Source: Acidimicrobiaceae bacterium (lineage in GTDB: Bacteria; Actinomycetota; Acidimicrobiia; Acidimicrobiales; Microtrichaceae). Taken from it: a DNA stretch of 6,460 nucleotides. The notes beneath the pieces were generated by a model, which was not told where the DNA came from, made no database searches, and worked only from the letters and a program-made list of their open reading frames with translations. The stretch is taken from contig DORQ01000129.1 in the NCBI GenBank assembly GCA_003514205.1, positions 1 to 6,460 on the forward strand. Reading direction: 5' to 3'. Below are positions 1 to 5,419 of this stretch, piece after piece (the first letter of the stretch is position 1; each line of letters begins with the position of its first letter). Both the position numbers and the translations under genes were made by a program.

Positions 1-840
1 GGGGCTGCAATTGCGGCGGCAGGCGAGGAGCTCGCTCCGGCCGACAAACGCATGTACGCGCTTCGTGACGTGACCGGCACCGTGGAGTCGGTGCCGCTGA
101 TCGCAAGTTCGATTATGAGCAAGAAGATTGCCGAAGGGACCGATGCGCTCGTGCTCGATGTCAAGGTTGGGTCGGGTGCGTTCCTCCCATCCATTGATCA
201 GGCACGGACCCTCGCACGAACCATGGTGGACCTCGGAACTGCCCATGGTGTTCGCACGACCGCACTGGTCACCGATATGGATCAGCCACTTGGGCGAACG
301 GTTGGCAACGCCCTTGAGGTTCGAGAGTCGCTAGAGCTCCTCGCTGGGGGAGGACCCTCTGACCTGTATGAGGTAACGATTGCGTTGGCTCGCGAAATGG
401 TGGAGCTCGCGGGCGTGGATGTTGATCCCGAGGAGAAGCTTCGCGATGGCTCCGCAATGGACAGCTGGCGAGCGATGATTCAGGCACAGGGTGGTGAGGT
501 CGACGCGGCGTTGCCCACGGCAACAGAGGTCGAGTTGTTCTCAGCGCCAGCAACCGGTGTGATCCAACGAATTGACGCTCGTCAGGTGGGCGATGCCGCG
601 TGGCGCCTGGGGGCGGGTCGAGCTCGCAAAGAAGACGCGGTGTTGGCCAGTGCCGGGATAGTGCTGCTGAAGGTAGCGGGCGACCAGGTCCAGGCAGGAG
701 AGCCCATCATGGAACTGCATCTTGAAGACCCTCGCCTGCTTGGCGCGGCGATGGAGAGCCTCGCCGGAGCTGTCTCCATTGGGGAGAGCGCTCCTGAGCC
801 TCGAATCTTGATTCACGAGCGATTGCACGCCACTCACTGA
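1..840 (+). CDS. deoA: Thymidine / pyrimidine-nucleoside phosphorylase, C-terminal part (5' end outside window)
   Basis: This enzyme splits thymidine or other pyrimidine nucleosides with phosphate into free base and (deoxy)ribose-1-phosphate in the cytoplasm. The reading frame is open from base 1, so the ATG at 52 is internal; about 279 residues of a usual ~430 are present. The stretch YALRDVTGTVES followed by ASSIMSKK and LDVKVGSGAF is the family signature. By comparison with E. coli DeoA, the pyrimidine-binding Arg, Ser and Lys correspond to visible residues R22, S37 and K41. A C-terminal PYNP_C-type domain follows (from about residue 180, with TGVIQRIDARQVGDAAWRLG and a lysine-less hinge before AGEPIMELH). 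The wording ASSIMSKKIA is close to Bacillus Pdp as well as mycobacterial DeoA, so strict thymidine versus broad pyrimidine specificity cannot be settled here. The stop lies 1 nt before the next start, implying one operon and coupled translation. Confidence 0.95.
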   Translation, partial: GAAIAAAGEELAPADKRMYALRDVTGTVESVPLIASSIMSKKIAEGTDALVLDVKVGSGAFLPSIDQARTLARTMVDLGTAHGVRTTALVTDMDQPLGRTVGNALEVRESLELLAGGGPSDLYEVTIALAREMVELAGVDVDPEEKLRDGSAMDSWRAMIQAQGGEVDAALPTATEVELFSAPATGVIQRIDARQVGDAAWRLGAGRARKEDAVLASAGIVLLKVAGDQVQAGEPIMELHLEDPRLLGAAMESLAGAVSIGESAPEPRILIHERLHATH

Positions 841-841
841 G

Positions 842-1690
842 ATGAGTCTCCCAACGACAGACCTCCGAACGCAGTTTGAGCAGGAGGGCTTTTGTGTGCT
901 CCCTGGCTTTGTTGCCCCTGAGCGATGTGACGAGTTGCGCCACCACGCCAACGAACTGGTGGCAGCGTTCGAACCTGACGAACAATGCCGCTCGATCTTC
1001 TCCACCAATGAGCAGACGAGAACCTCCGACGACTACTTCTTGGGGTCCGGCAACGAGATCCGCTACTTCTTTGAACCGGAAGCGTTTGATGACGACGGTG
1101 AGCTTCGCCAACCCATCGAGCTGTCGATCAACAAGTTCGGCCACGCAGCCCATGATCTCGACCCGATATTTGACCGGTTCTCTCGGACCGAGACATTGGC
1201 CTCCCTCGCTTCGGAGTTGGGGATTGCAGATCATGTGCTGGTGCAATCGATGTACATCTTCAAGCAACCCCACATCGGCGGTGAAGTGGTGTCCCACGAC
1301 GACCACACCTTCATCTGGACCGACCCGGTTTCCTGTGTGGGGTTTTGGTTCGCCATTGAGGACGCAACTCTCGAGAACGGCTGCATGTGGGCCCAGCCCG
1401 GCGGACACCTGCATGCTCCGCGAAAGCGATTCCGTCGAGCGGCTGAAGGAGGAACCACGTTCGACATTCTTGACGAGGACCCCTATCCACGCGAAGGGTT
1501 AGTTCCGCTCGAGGCCGAGAAGGGCACGTTGATTGTGCTCCACGGCCTGCTGCCGCACCTCTCAGGGGCGAACCGAAGTGATCGCAGCCGACACGCCTAC
1601 ACCCTGCACACGATCGACCCTCTTGCCGCCTATCCAGAGGACAATTGGCTCCAACGGCCCGGATTACCGCTACGCGGGTTTACTCCATGA
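842..1690 (+). CDS. PhyH-family (PHYHD1-like) Fe(II)/2-oxoglutarate dioxygenase
   Basis: This is a 282-residue non-heme iron oxygenase of the phytanoyl-CoA dioxygenase family, predicted cytoplasmic with no signal peptide. An N-terminal QEGFCVLPGFV segment (15-24) is typical of PhyH proteins. The metal-binding HxD is H152/D154, in the context KQPHIGGEVVSHDDHTF. Next comes VGFWFAIEDATLENGCMW (166-183), which closely resembles human PHYHD1. The distal iron ligand is probably H239 (LLPHLSG), and the 2-oxoglutarate-binding arginine is R248 or R250 in SDRSRHAYTLH. All catalytic positions are present, so it should be active. Similarity to PHYHD1 rather than to PHYH argues against phytanoyl-CoA as substrate; the true substrate is unknown. 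The ATG is 1 nt after the phosphorylase stop with no clear Shine-Dalgarno, and the end overlaps the next gene by ATGA. It is therefore translationally embedded between two nucleoside/sugar-phosphate genes. Confidence 0.92.
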   Translation: MSLPTTDLRTQFEQEGFCVLPGFVAPERCDELRHHANELVAAFEPDEQCRSIFSTNEQTRTSDDYFLGSGNEIRYFFEPEAFDDDGELRQPIELSINKFGHAAHDLDPIFDRFSRTETLASLASELGIADHVLVQSMYIFKQPHIGGEVVSHDDHTFIWTDPVSCVGFWFAIEDATLENGCMWAQPGGHLHAPRKRFRRAAEGGTTFDILDEDPYPREGLVPLEAEKGTLIVLHGLLPHLSGANRSDRSRHAYTLHTIDPLAAYPEDNWLQRPGLPLRGFTP

Positions 1691-3429
1691 CCGACGGCAT
1701 CGAAATAGCCGAGACCCTCGAAACGCTGATCGAGCGATCTGAGGCGTGGATAGCCATCGACCCTCAGGATGCAACGAGGGATGCGTTGCGTGCAATGGTG
1801 CTGCGAGCTCGTAGCAGTGGTGATACCAGCGAGTTGGCGGAGTGTATGGGTGATCGACTTCGCTTCGGGACAGCGGGCCTGCGAGGAACAATGGGTCCAG
1901 GCTCGAACCGCCTGAATTGCCTGATGGCCCGCCAGACGGCCTTCGGTCTTGCAGACGCGTTGCTGAAGCACCAACCCGCCGCCGTTTCGGCGGGTGTGCT
2001 GGTTGGCCACGACGCTCGGCATGGCTCTGAGGAGTTCGCCCAGGAGATCATCTCCGTGCTGACACAGGCAGGCGTACCCTGCACGTTGGTGCCCGGCCCT
2101 CAACCAACACCGTTGGTGGCATGGGGGCTCAGGCACCGGGGATTTGGCGCTGCAGTGGTGGTGACGGCAAGCCACAACCCAGCCAAGGACAATGGCATCA
2201 AGATCTACTGGGGAGATGGTGCCCAGATCGTGCCGCCCGTGGATGGATGGATTGCCGAGGCGATCGAATCCGTGTCCTCGATCAACCCCCCTGGGCCGCT
2301 AATGGTGCCCACACGTGCTGACGAGCAGCTGACGGCGGAGTACGTCGACATGGTGGTTGGGCTGGTTGACGGCCCGGATCCGCAACGAAGTGATTTCCGA
2401 ATTGCGGCAACAGCCATGCACGGTGTCGGCGCGAAGCTGCTGCGCCGGTGCTTGAGTGAGGCGGGTTTCACCTTGGTGAGCTTTGTGTCGAGCCAGGAGC
2501 AACCCGACCCTGACTTTCCAACGATTCCGTTCCCCAACCCCGAGGAGGCTGGCGCCACCGATCTGCTGGTTGCGCTGGCCATTGAAACCCAGGCAGAGAT
2601 CGCGCTCGCGACTGACCCGGATGCGGATCGGCTCGCTGTTGCGATTCCAGATCCGCCCAGCGGTGGATTTCGATTGTTGACTGGCGATGAATTGGGAGCG
2701 CTCCTCGCTACGGGCCTGTTGGAGCGTCGCGCTGGCGAAGGCTTGTTGGAGGGCAGCGCGGCCTCCGATGCCACCGCCGGCTCGGCCCGTCGACCGCTGC
2801 TCGTGACCACGGTGGTTTCCTCACAGCTCCTGCAACGAATCGCCGATGCCGCGGGTACTGCATTCGAGGAGACGTTGACCGGCTTCAAGTGGCTCTGCAG
2901 ACCCGGATTTGAACACCCCGAGTACGACCAGGTCCTGGCCTATGAAGAGTCGATTGGGTATGCCGTTGGTGGGTTGTGCGACAAGGACGGAATTGCTGCC
3001 GCCGCGGTGGTCTGTGATCTTGTTCGGTCTTGGCGCGCACAAGGCCGGAGTTGCCACGACGTGCTTGACGGCATTGCTCGGCAACACGGAGCACATGTCA
3101 CGAACAACTTCTCATTGCGCGTTTCGGGCGTCGGCTGGGCGGAGCGACTGCAGAAACTCACGAAGGAACTCATCGCGAATCCTCCAAAGGAGATAGCCGG
3201 GATAGCTGTTGGCCGAATCGATCAACCTGCGGCAGATGTGATTCGCCTCTTCCTCGTGAATGGGGACAGGGTGGTCATCCGCCCATCCGGCACTGAGCCC
3301 AAGCTCAAGTGTTACTGCGAGGCAGTCGAGCCAATCGCCGCGAACGAATCCGCCCAGGAAGGAGTTGCGCGTGCGAAGGAACGGGCGGCACTGCTTCGAG
3401 CTGACCTGACCACGAGGCTTGCGGTCTAA
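1687..3429 (+). CDS. Phosphoglucomutase/phosphomannomutase family (PmmB-like, probable phosphopentomutase)
   Basis: This is an alpha-D-phosphohexomutase superfamily enzyme of 580 residues that moves phosphate between C1 and C5/C6 of a sugar. All four signature loops are present. FGTAGLRG lies at 60-67. The phosphoserine loop TASHNP lies at 160-165 with catalytic S162. The metal loop DPDADR has D310, D312 and D314. The sugar-binding loop EESIGY is at 420-425, and the phosphate-binding RPSGTEPK at 532-539. The EESIGY variant and overall length match the PGM2/PmmB group, some of whose members act on ribose- and deoxyribose-1-phosphate. The upstream phosphorylase makes exactly those products, so phosphopentomutase is the favoured inference, with glucose or mannose phosphate as alternatives. 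I chose ATG 1687 because it overlaps the preceding stop (ATGA). A TTG at 1645 is in frame but would add 14 residues that overlap the oxygenase. A low-complexity Gly/Ala/Ser insert sits at about 349-368. Confidence 0.92.
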   Translation: MTDGIEIAETLETLIERSEAWIAIDPQDATRDALRAMVLRARSSGDTSELAECMGDRLRFGTAGLRGTMGPGSNRLNCLMARQTAFGLADALLKHQPAAVSAGVLVGHDARHGSEEFAQEIISVLTQAGVPCTLVPGPQPTPLVAWGLRHRGFGAAVVVTASHNPAKDNGIKIYWGDGAQIVPPVDGWIAEAIESVSSINPPGPLMVPTRADEQLTAEYVDMVVGLVDGPDPQRSDFRIAATAMHGVGAKLLRRCLSEAGFTLVSFVSSQEQPDPDFPTIPFPNPEEAGATDLLVALAIETQAEIALATDPDADRLAVAIPDPPSGGFRLLTGDELGALLATGLLERRAGEGLLEGSAASDATAGSARRPLLVTTVVSSQLLQRIADAAGTAFEETLTGFKWLCRPGFEHPEYDQVLAYEESIGYAVGGLCDKDGIAAAAVVCDLVRSWRAQGRSCHDVLDGIARQHGAHVTNNFSLRVSGVGWAERLQKLTKELIANPPKEIAGIAVGRIDQPAADVIRLFLVNGDRVVIRPSGTEPKLKCYCEAVEPIAANESAQEGVARAKERAALLRADLTTRLAV

Positions 3430-3467
3430 GAGGTCACCGGGCTCATTGGCCTTCGAGCGGGCAACTA

Positions 3468-3494
3468 TGGGCCGCAGCGGCACTCCGCAGCCCA
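3468..3494 (+). terminator. Possible hairpin terminator without U-tract
   Basis: TGGGC (3468-3472) pairs with GCCCA (3490-3494), and inside it GCGG (3477-3480) pairs with CCGC (3485-3488) around a CACT loop, leaving an asymmetric internal loop. It lies about 40 nt after the mutase stop, which suits a terminator. No run of T follows, so it would have to be the U-less type proposed for actinobacteria. Treat it as tentative. Confidence 0.3.
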
Positions 3495-3500
3495 GCGCCC

Positions 3501-3534
3501 CGCAACTGTGGTGCTTTCGAGCTCGTCAGTTGTG
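3501..3534. repeat. Inverted repeat CGCAACTG / CAGTTGTG, 18-nt loop
   Basis: The arms at 3501-3508 and 3527-3534 pair over eight positions with one G-U wobble; the inner six (CAACTG/CAGTTG) are exact. The loop contains a GAGCTC palindrome. It lies between the mutase operon and the HTH-PIN promoter. It could be part of a terminator or a distal regulator site, and an 8-bp match with a long loop could also be chance. Confidence 0.3.
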
Positions 3535-3559
3535 TTGCAAGCGTTGAGGACGTCAATCC

Positions 3560-3596
3560 TTGCCGAACCGTTTGTTGTCAGGGTATCCTGACATCG
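3560..3596 (+). promoter_or_regulatory. Promoter of the HTH-PIN module, probably giving a leaderless mRNA
   Basis: A -35-like TTGCCG (3560-3565) is followed after 18 nt by a -10-like TATCCT (3584-3589). A transcription start 7 nt beyond the last T falls on the G of the GTG at 3596. That would make the message leaderless, a common actinobacterial arrangement, and fits the absence of a Shine-Dalgarno sequence. The -10 box is inside the inverted repeat at 3576-3593, so occupation of that repeat would block RNA polymerase. Confidence 0.6.
3576..3593. promoter_or_regulatory. Perfect 7+7 inverted repeat over the -10 box: probable operator
   Basis: TGTCAGG (3576-3582) and CCTGACA (3587-3593) are exact reverse complements separated by GTAT. 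The 18-nt element covers the -10 hexamer and ends 2 nt before the GTG start. The position is classic for an autorepressor site. The first gene downstream encodes a helix-turn-helix protein, so it is the obvious candidate to bind here as a dimer, alone or with the PIN protein. Structure and position are seen directly; the binding is inferred. Confidence 0.65.
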
Positions 3597-3913
3597 TGAG
3601 CATGTTGATAGTGCGCGATGCCCTTCCCCGCGAGCCGTTGGCGGCCCTGCGTGCATTGACCGATAGCGAGCAGGAACTCGACCGGATTCGCCGCGAGCAG
3701 GTGATCGCTGCTCGATCCGCTGGTGCATCCTGGCAACAGATTGGCGACGCACTCGGAGTCACCCGGCAATCGGCATGGGAGGGCTTCACCGCTTCAACAC
3801 GTCATGCCCTGGCCGCCAATGCGGAGGCGAACAACACTCTCGACGAGGACGATGCACTTACCCTCGCGGTGGACGAAGTTCGAGCAGTGCGTCGTCGCGG
3901 CGCAACCAGCTGA
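3596..3913 (+). CDS. Small helix-turn-helix protein, candidate antitoxin of the PIN gene
   Basis: The product is a 105-residue acidic-tailed protein with one clear helix-turn-helix at about residues 36-64. The segment AGASWQQIGDALGVTRQSAWEGF has the pattern 'W-xx-I-G-xx-L-G-V-(S/T)-R-Q-xA' seen in many small actinobacterial HTH proteins. Before it lies a charged helix (about 22-40, EQELDRIRREQVIAAR) that could dimerise. After it is a tail of about 35 residues rich in Asp/Glu (LDEDDALTLAVDEV) ending in Arg residues, which could wrap the partner toxin. GTG 3596 is preferred because it sits on the predicted transcription start; ATG 3602 is two codons in, and TTG 3560 lies within the -35 box. The gene directly after it encodes a PIN RNase, which is the main reason to call it an antitoxin. 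It does not look like the usual RHH, AbrB or Phd antitoxins. An ordinary HTH regulator remains possible. Confidence 0.8.
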   Translation: MSMLIVRDALPREPLAALRALTDSEQELDRIRREQVIAARSAGASWQQIGDALGVTRQSAWEGFTASTRHALAANAEANNTLDEDDALTLAVDEVRAVRRRGATS

Positions 3914-3928
3914 CCGTTCAGCGACGCA

Positions 3929-4348
3929 GTGCTTGTCGTCATTGATGCGAACGTGTTCGTGTCCGCTGCAATTCAACAGGGTGCATCTCATCGGATCATC
4001 GAGTCCTGGCTGGGAGGCGGTGCAGGGTTCGAGATTGTGATGTGCCCTGAACTTATGGGCGAAGTTCGCGAGGTCCTCACAACTCGTCCTCGTCTCCGAA
4101 AGTGGATCAGTCTCGAGAACGCGACCCTTTTCGTTGACACGATTGAGGCGCTCGTCGATCTCGTCAACGACCCGGATGAAGTCCGGACCGAGACCCGTGA
4201 CCCGAAGGACGACTACCTCATCGCACTCGCGAGGGCTCACGATGTTGACACGATTGTGTCGGGAGACAAGGACCTCCTGGAATGGCAGGAACAACGTCCA
4301 CCAGTGATGACGCCGGCGCAGTTTGAGAGACTTGGCCGTACTGCTTGA
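3929..4348 (+). CDS. PIN-domain ribonuclease, candidate toxin (COG1569-like)
   Basis: This 139-residue protein consists of essentially one PIN domain, a Mg/Mn-dependent RNase fold. The first strand LVVIDANVFVSA carries D6. The helix PELMGEVREVL carries E45 (and E41). RDPKDDYLIALA (90-101) carries D94/D95, and IVSGDKDLLEW (109-119) carries D113. The full acidic quartet is therefore present. The DPKDDYLIALA...SGDKDLL wording matches the group annotated as putative toxin component, PIN family (COG1569). GTG 3929 is the only start that keeps the first beta strand. No Shine-Dalgarno is visible, and the gene begins 15 nt after the HTH stop in the same frame, so translation probably depends on re-initiation. 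It ends 49 nt from the convergent AlkB-like gene. The RNA target is unknown. VapC proper usually pairs with a VapB of a different fold, so I avoid that symbol. Confidence 0.88.
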   Translation: MLVVIDANVFVSAAIQQGASHRIIESWLGGGAGFEIVMCPELMGEVREVLTTRPRLRKWISLENATLFVDTIEALVDLVNDPDEVRTETRDPKDDYLIALARAHDVDTIVSGDKDLLEWQEQRPPVMTPAQFERLGRTA

Positions 4349-4358
4349 GCGAGCTCGC
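4349..4358. repeat. 10-bp palindrome between convergent genes
   Basis: GCGAGCTCGC is a perfect palindrome directly after the PIN stop, in the 49-nt gap between the PIN gene and the oppositely oriented AlkB-like gene. It could contribute to a short bidirectional hairpin, but it has no loop of its own and no T-tract follows. Confidence 0.25.
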
Positions 4359-4397
4359 CGCGACCAAAACTCTGGGCGGAGACCGTGGCTGGATCCC

Positions 4398-5078
4398 TCA
4401 GCTGGCCGTTGGCCGCCAGGCTCGCGAAGTGAAGTACCCGTCCTCGTTGAAGCGCAGGTGTGAATTGTCTGGTGCCCAACGCCAGGAGGCCGAGAGTCGA
4501 GGGCCGATCGCCCGGCCCACTTTGGGCACTGCGTGCTCCCACTCCATCTGGCAGGCGCCGCCCATCACCACGACATCGCCAGAGGCCGGTGAGCAATCGA
4601 TGCTTGGGCCGCCGCCGAATCGCCGAATTCGAAATGGGCGCTGGGCACCCATGGTCAGGATCGCAACCAGCGACTGGTCAGGGTGACGAAGTTCGCGGTC
4701 GCGATGCCAGGTCACGCTGTCGTTGCCCGATCGGTAGTGGTTGAGCGCAACACCGCCGAACTGAACCTCGGTGCTCAGTTGTGTCGTATACAGCGACTCA
4801 AGCCACCGCCGAACCTCGATGAGCAACGGGTGGGGGTCGGTCGCCCCAGCGCGAAACCACTTCATTTCTCGAGGATCGGTGACCATCCGGTCGTACATCT
4901 GGCGGGTGCCGCTCATCCAACCTGGCTGGGCGCACAGCTTCTCAAGTGTGTCGTTCGTTCCGCGAACTGCGCACCGGTAGAGATCCACCCAGCTTCGTTC
5001 GTCGAGGTGAATCCGCTCGGCGGTAGTGGTCTGGTCGACCCCGGGATCTCCGACAGCGAAGAGGCTGGCCTGAAGCAT
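4398..5078 (-). CDS. AlkB-like Fe(II)/2-oxoglutarate dioxygenase (alkylated nucleic acid repair)
   Basis: This is a 226-residue AlkB-family oxygenase (2OG-FeII_Oxy_2 type) that probably removes N-linked methyl or other alkyl groups from bases in DNA or RNA by oxidation. NHYRSGNDSVTWHRDRE (113-129) carries the iron ligands H125 and D127, and WEHAVPKV carries H182. The closing motif RLSASWR (194-200) has the two arginines that bind 2-oxoglutarate and substrate; the usual Asn of RxNxxxR is Ser196 here. FRIRRFGG (149-156) and SGDVVVMGG (166-174) complete the double-stranded beta-helix. Residues 26-75 (SWVDLY, MYDRMVTDPR) resemble a group of actinobacterial AlkB-like proteins related to ALKBH2/3. 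The length is normal. The ATG at 5078 lies 7 nt after a -10-like TAGGCT, suggesting a leaderless message. No adaptive-response gene (ada, ogt) is adjacent. Confidence 0.92.
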   Translation of the reverse strand: MLQASLFAVGDPGVDQTTTAERIHLDERSWVDLYRCAVRGTNDTLEKLCAQPGWMSGTRQMYDRMVTDPREMKWFRAGATDPHPLLIEVRRWLESLYTTQLSTEVQFGGVALNHYRSGNDSVTWHRDRELRHPDQSLVAILTMGAQRPFRIRRFGGGPSIDCSPASGDVVVMGGACQMEWEHAVPKVGRAIGPRLSASWRWAPDNSHLRFNEDGYFTSRAWRPTAS

Positions 5079-5084
5079 TCGGAC

Positions 5085-5090
5085 AGCCTA
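5085..5090 (-). promoter_or_regulatory. -10-like box TAGGCT for a leaderless AlkB-like transcript
   Basis: Read on the minus strand, TAGGCT is followed by six bases and then the ATG of the AlkB-like gene. This is exactly the spacing seen between TATCCT and the GTG of the HTH gene. I see no good -35 hexamer 16-19 nt upstream, and there is no Shine-Dalgarno. The call rests on the TANNNT pattern and the spacing. Confidence 0.4.
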
Positions 5091-5165
5091 GCGAACACAT
5101 GTACCCCTCGCTGGCTCCCATGACCCCTATTCCGTGGTGCGATTGGAGTGCCGCGAGCGAGTCGC

Positions 5166-5363
5166 CTATTCCTCGATGATCGTGATGGCCATTTCAGGGC
5201 AGTTGGCGATTGCCAGGTTGGCCTTGGCGATCATGTCTTCGGGCACAACGCCGTCGTTCAGCGCGGTTGCTAGGCCGTAGTCATCAACATCAAACAACGC
5301 TGGTGCCAACGAGTAGCAACGGTTGTGTCCCTGACACTTCTCTGCATCGACCTGAATTCTCAT
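5166..5363 (-). CDS. [3Fe-4S] ferredoxin (P450-associated type)
   Basis: This 65-residue acidic electron carrier of the cytoplasm usually passes electrons to a cytochrome P450 or another oxygenase. The cluster motif is C10-QG-H13-NR-C16 with C55-P near the end. A His replaces the second Cys of a 4Fe-4S motif, which is typical of single-cluster [3Fe-4S] ferredoxins from actinobacteria (Fer4_13/Fer4_15-like). Length and acidity match the family. The ATG is preceded by a strong AAAGGAG Shine-Dalgarno. No P450 or ferredoxin reductase lies in the window. The gene is 56 nt downstream of the methyltransferase on the same strand and may share its transcript, although no functional link is evident. 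Confidence 0.95.
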   Translation of the reverse strand: MRIQVDAEKCQGHNRCYSLAPALFDVDDYGLATALNDGVVPEDMIAKANLAIANCPEMAITIIEE

Positions 5364-5368
5364 CTGTA

Positions 5369-5375
5369 CTCCTTT
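5369..5375 (-). promoter_or_regulatory. Strong Shine-Dalgarno of the ferredoxin gene
   Basis: On the minus strand AAAGGAG lies five bases before the ferredoxin ATG. It is the only strong ribosome-binding site in the window and fixes the start codon. It also suggests the ferredoxin is translated from a message with a leader, unlike the apparently leaderless neighbours. Confidence 0.8.
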
Positions 5376-5419
5376 GGGCTCCTGTCAACCGCAGCGTGTG
5401 CAGGTGCGTGGTCCTTACC

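Larger units (their letters stand above)
3430..3559. other. Non-coding gap with inverted repeats after the nucleoside operon
   Basis: No convincing gene lies between the mutase stop and the promoter of the HTH-PIN module. The gap holds two inverted repeats, listed separately, either of which could end transcription of the upstream operon. I see no tRNA, small RNA signature or riboswitch here. Confidence 0.6.

Noticed and set aside
707..1414. Long minus-strand open frame opposite the oxygenase (235 codons)
   Set aside because: It lies antisense to a clear PhyH-family gene, has no recognisable motif, and is explained by the codon bias of the real gene in GC-rich DNA.
1645..1686. TTG at 1645 as start of the mutase
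   Set aside because: It adds 14 residues unlike the family and overlaps the oxygenase by 46 nt; the ATG at 1687 with its ATGA overlap is far more natural.
2205..2888. Minus-strand open frame opposite the mutase (227 codons)
   Set aside because: Ser/Ala/Pro-rich product with no domain, antisense to well-conserved mutase motifs.
3794..4294. Minus-strand open frame spanning both HTH and PIN genes (166 codons)
   Set aside because: I considered an antisense regulator of the module, but the product shows no family features and the plus-strand PIN motifs are convincing.
4683..5123. Plus-strand open frame opposite the AlkB-like gene (146 codons)
   Set aside because: Antisense to the conserved HxD region; no recognisable domain.
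5381..5390. TTGACA on the minus strand upstream of the ferredoxin as a -35 box
   Set aside because: The hexamer is perfect, but the expected -10 position falls at the ferredoxin start codon (AGATGA) and the Shine-Dalgarno would lie upstream of the transcript start, so it cannot drive this gene.
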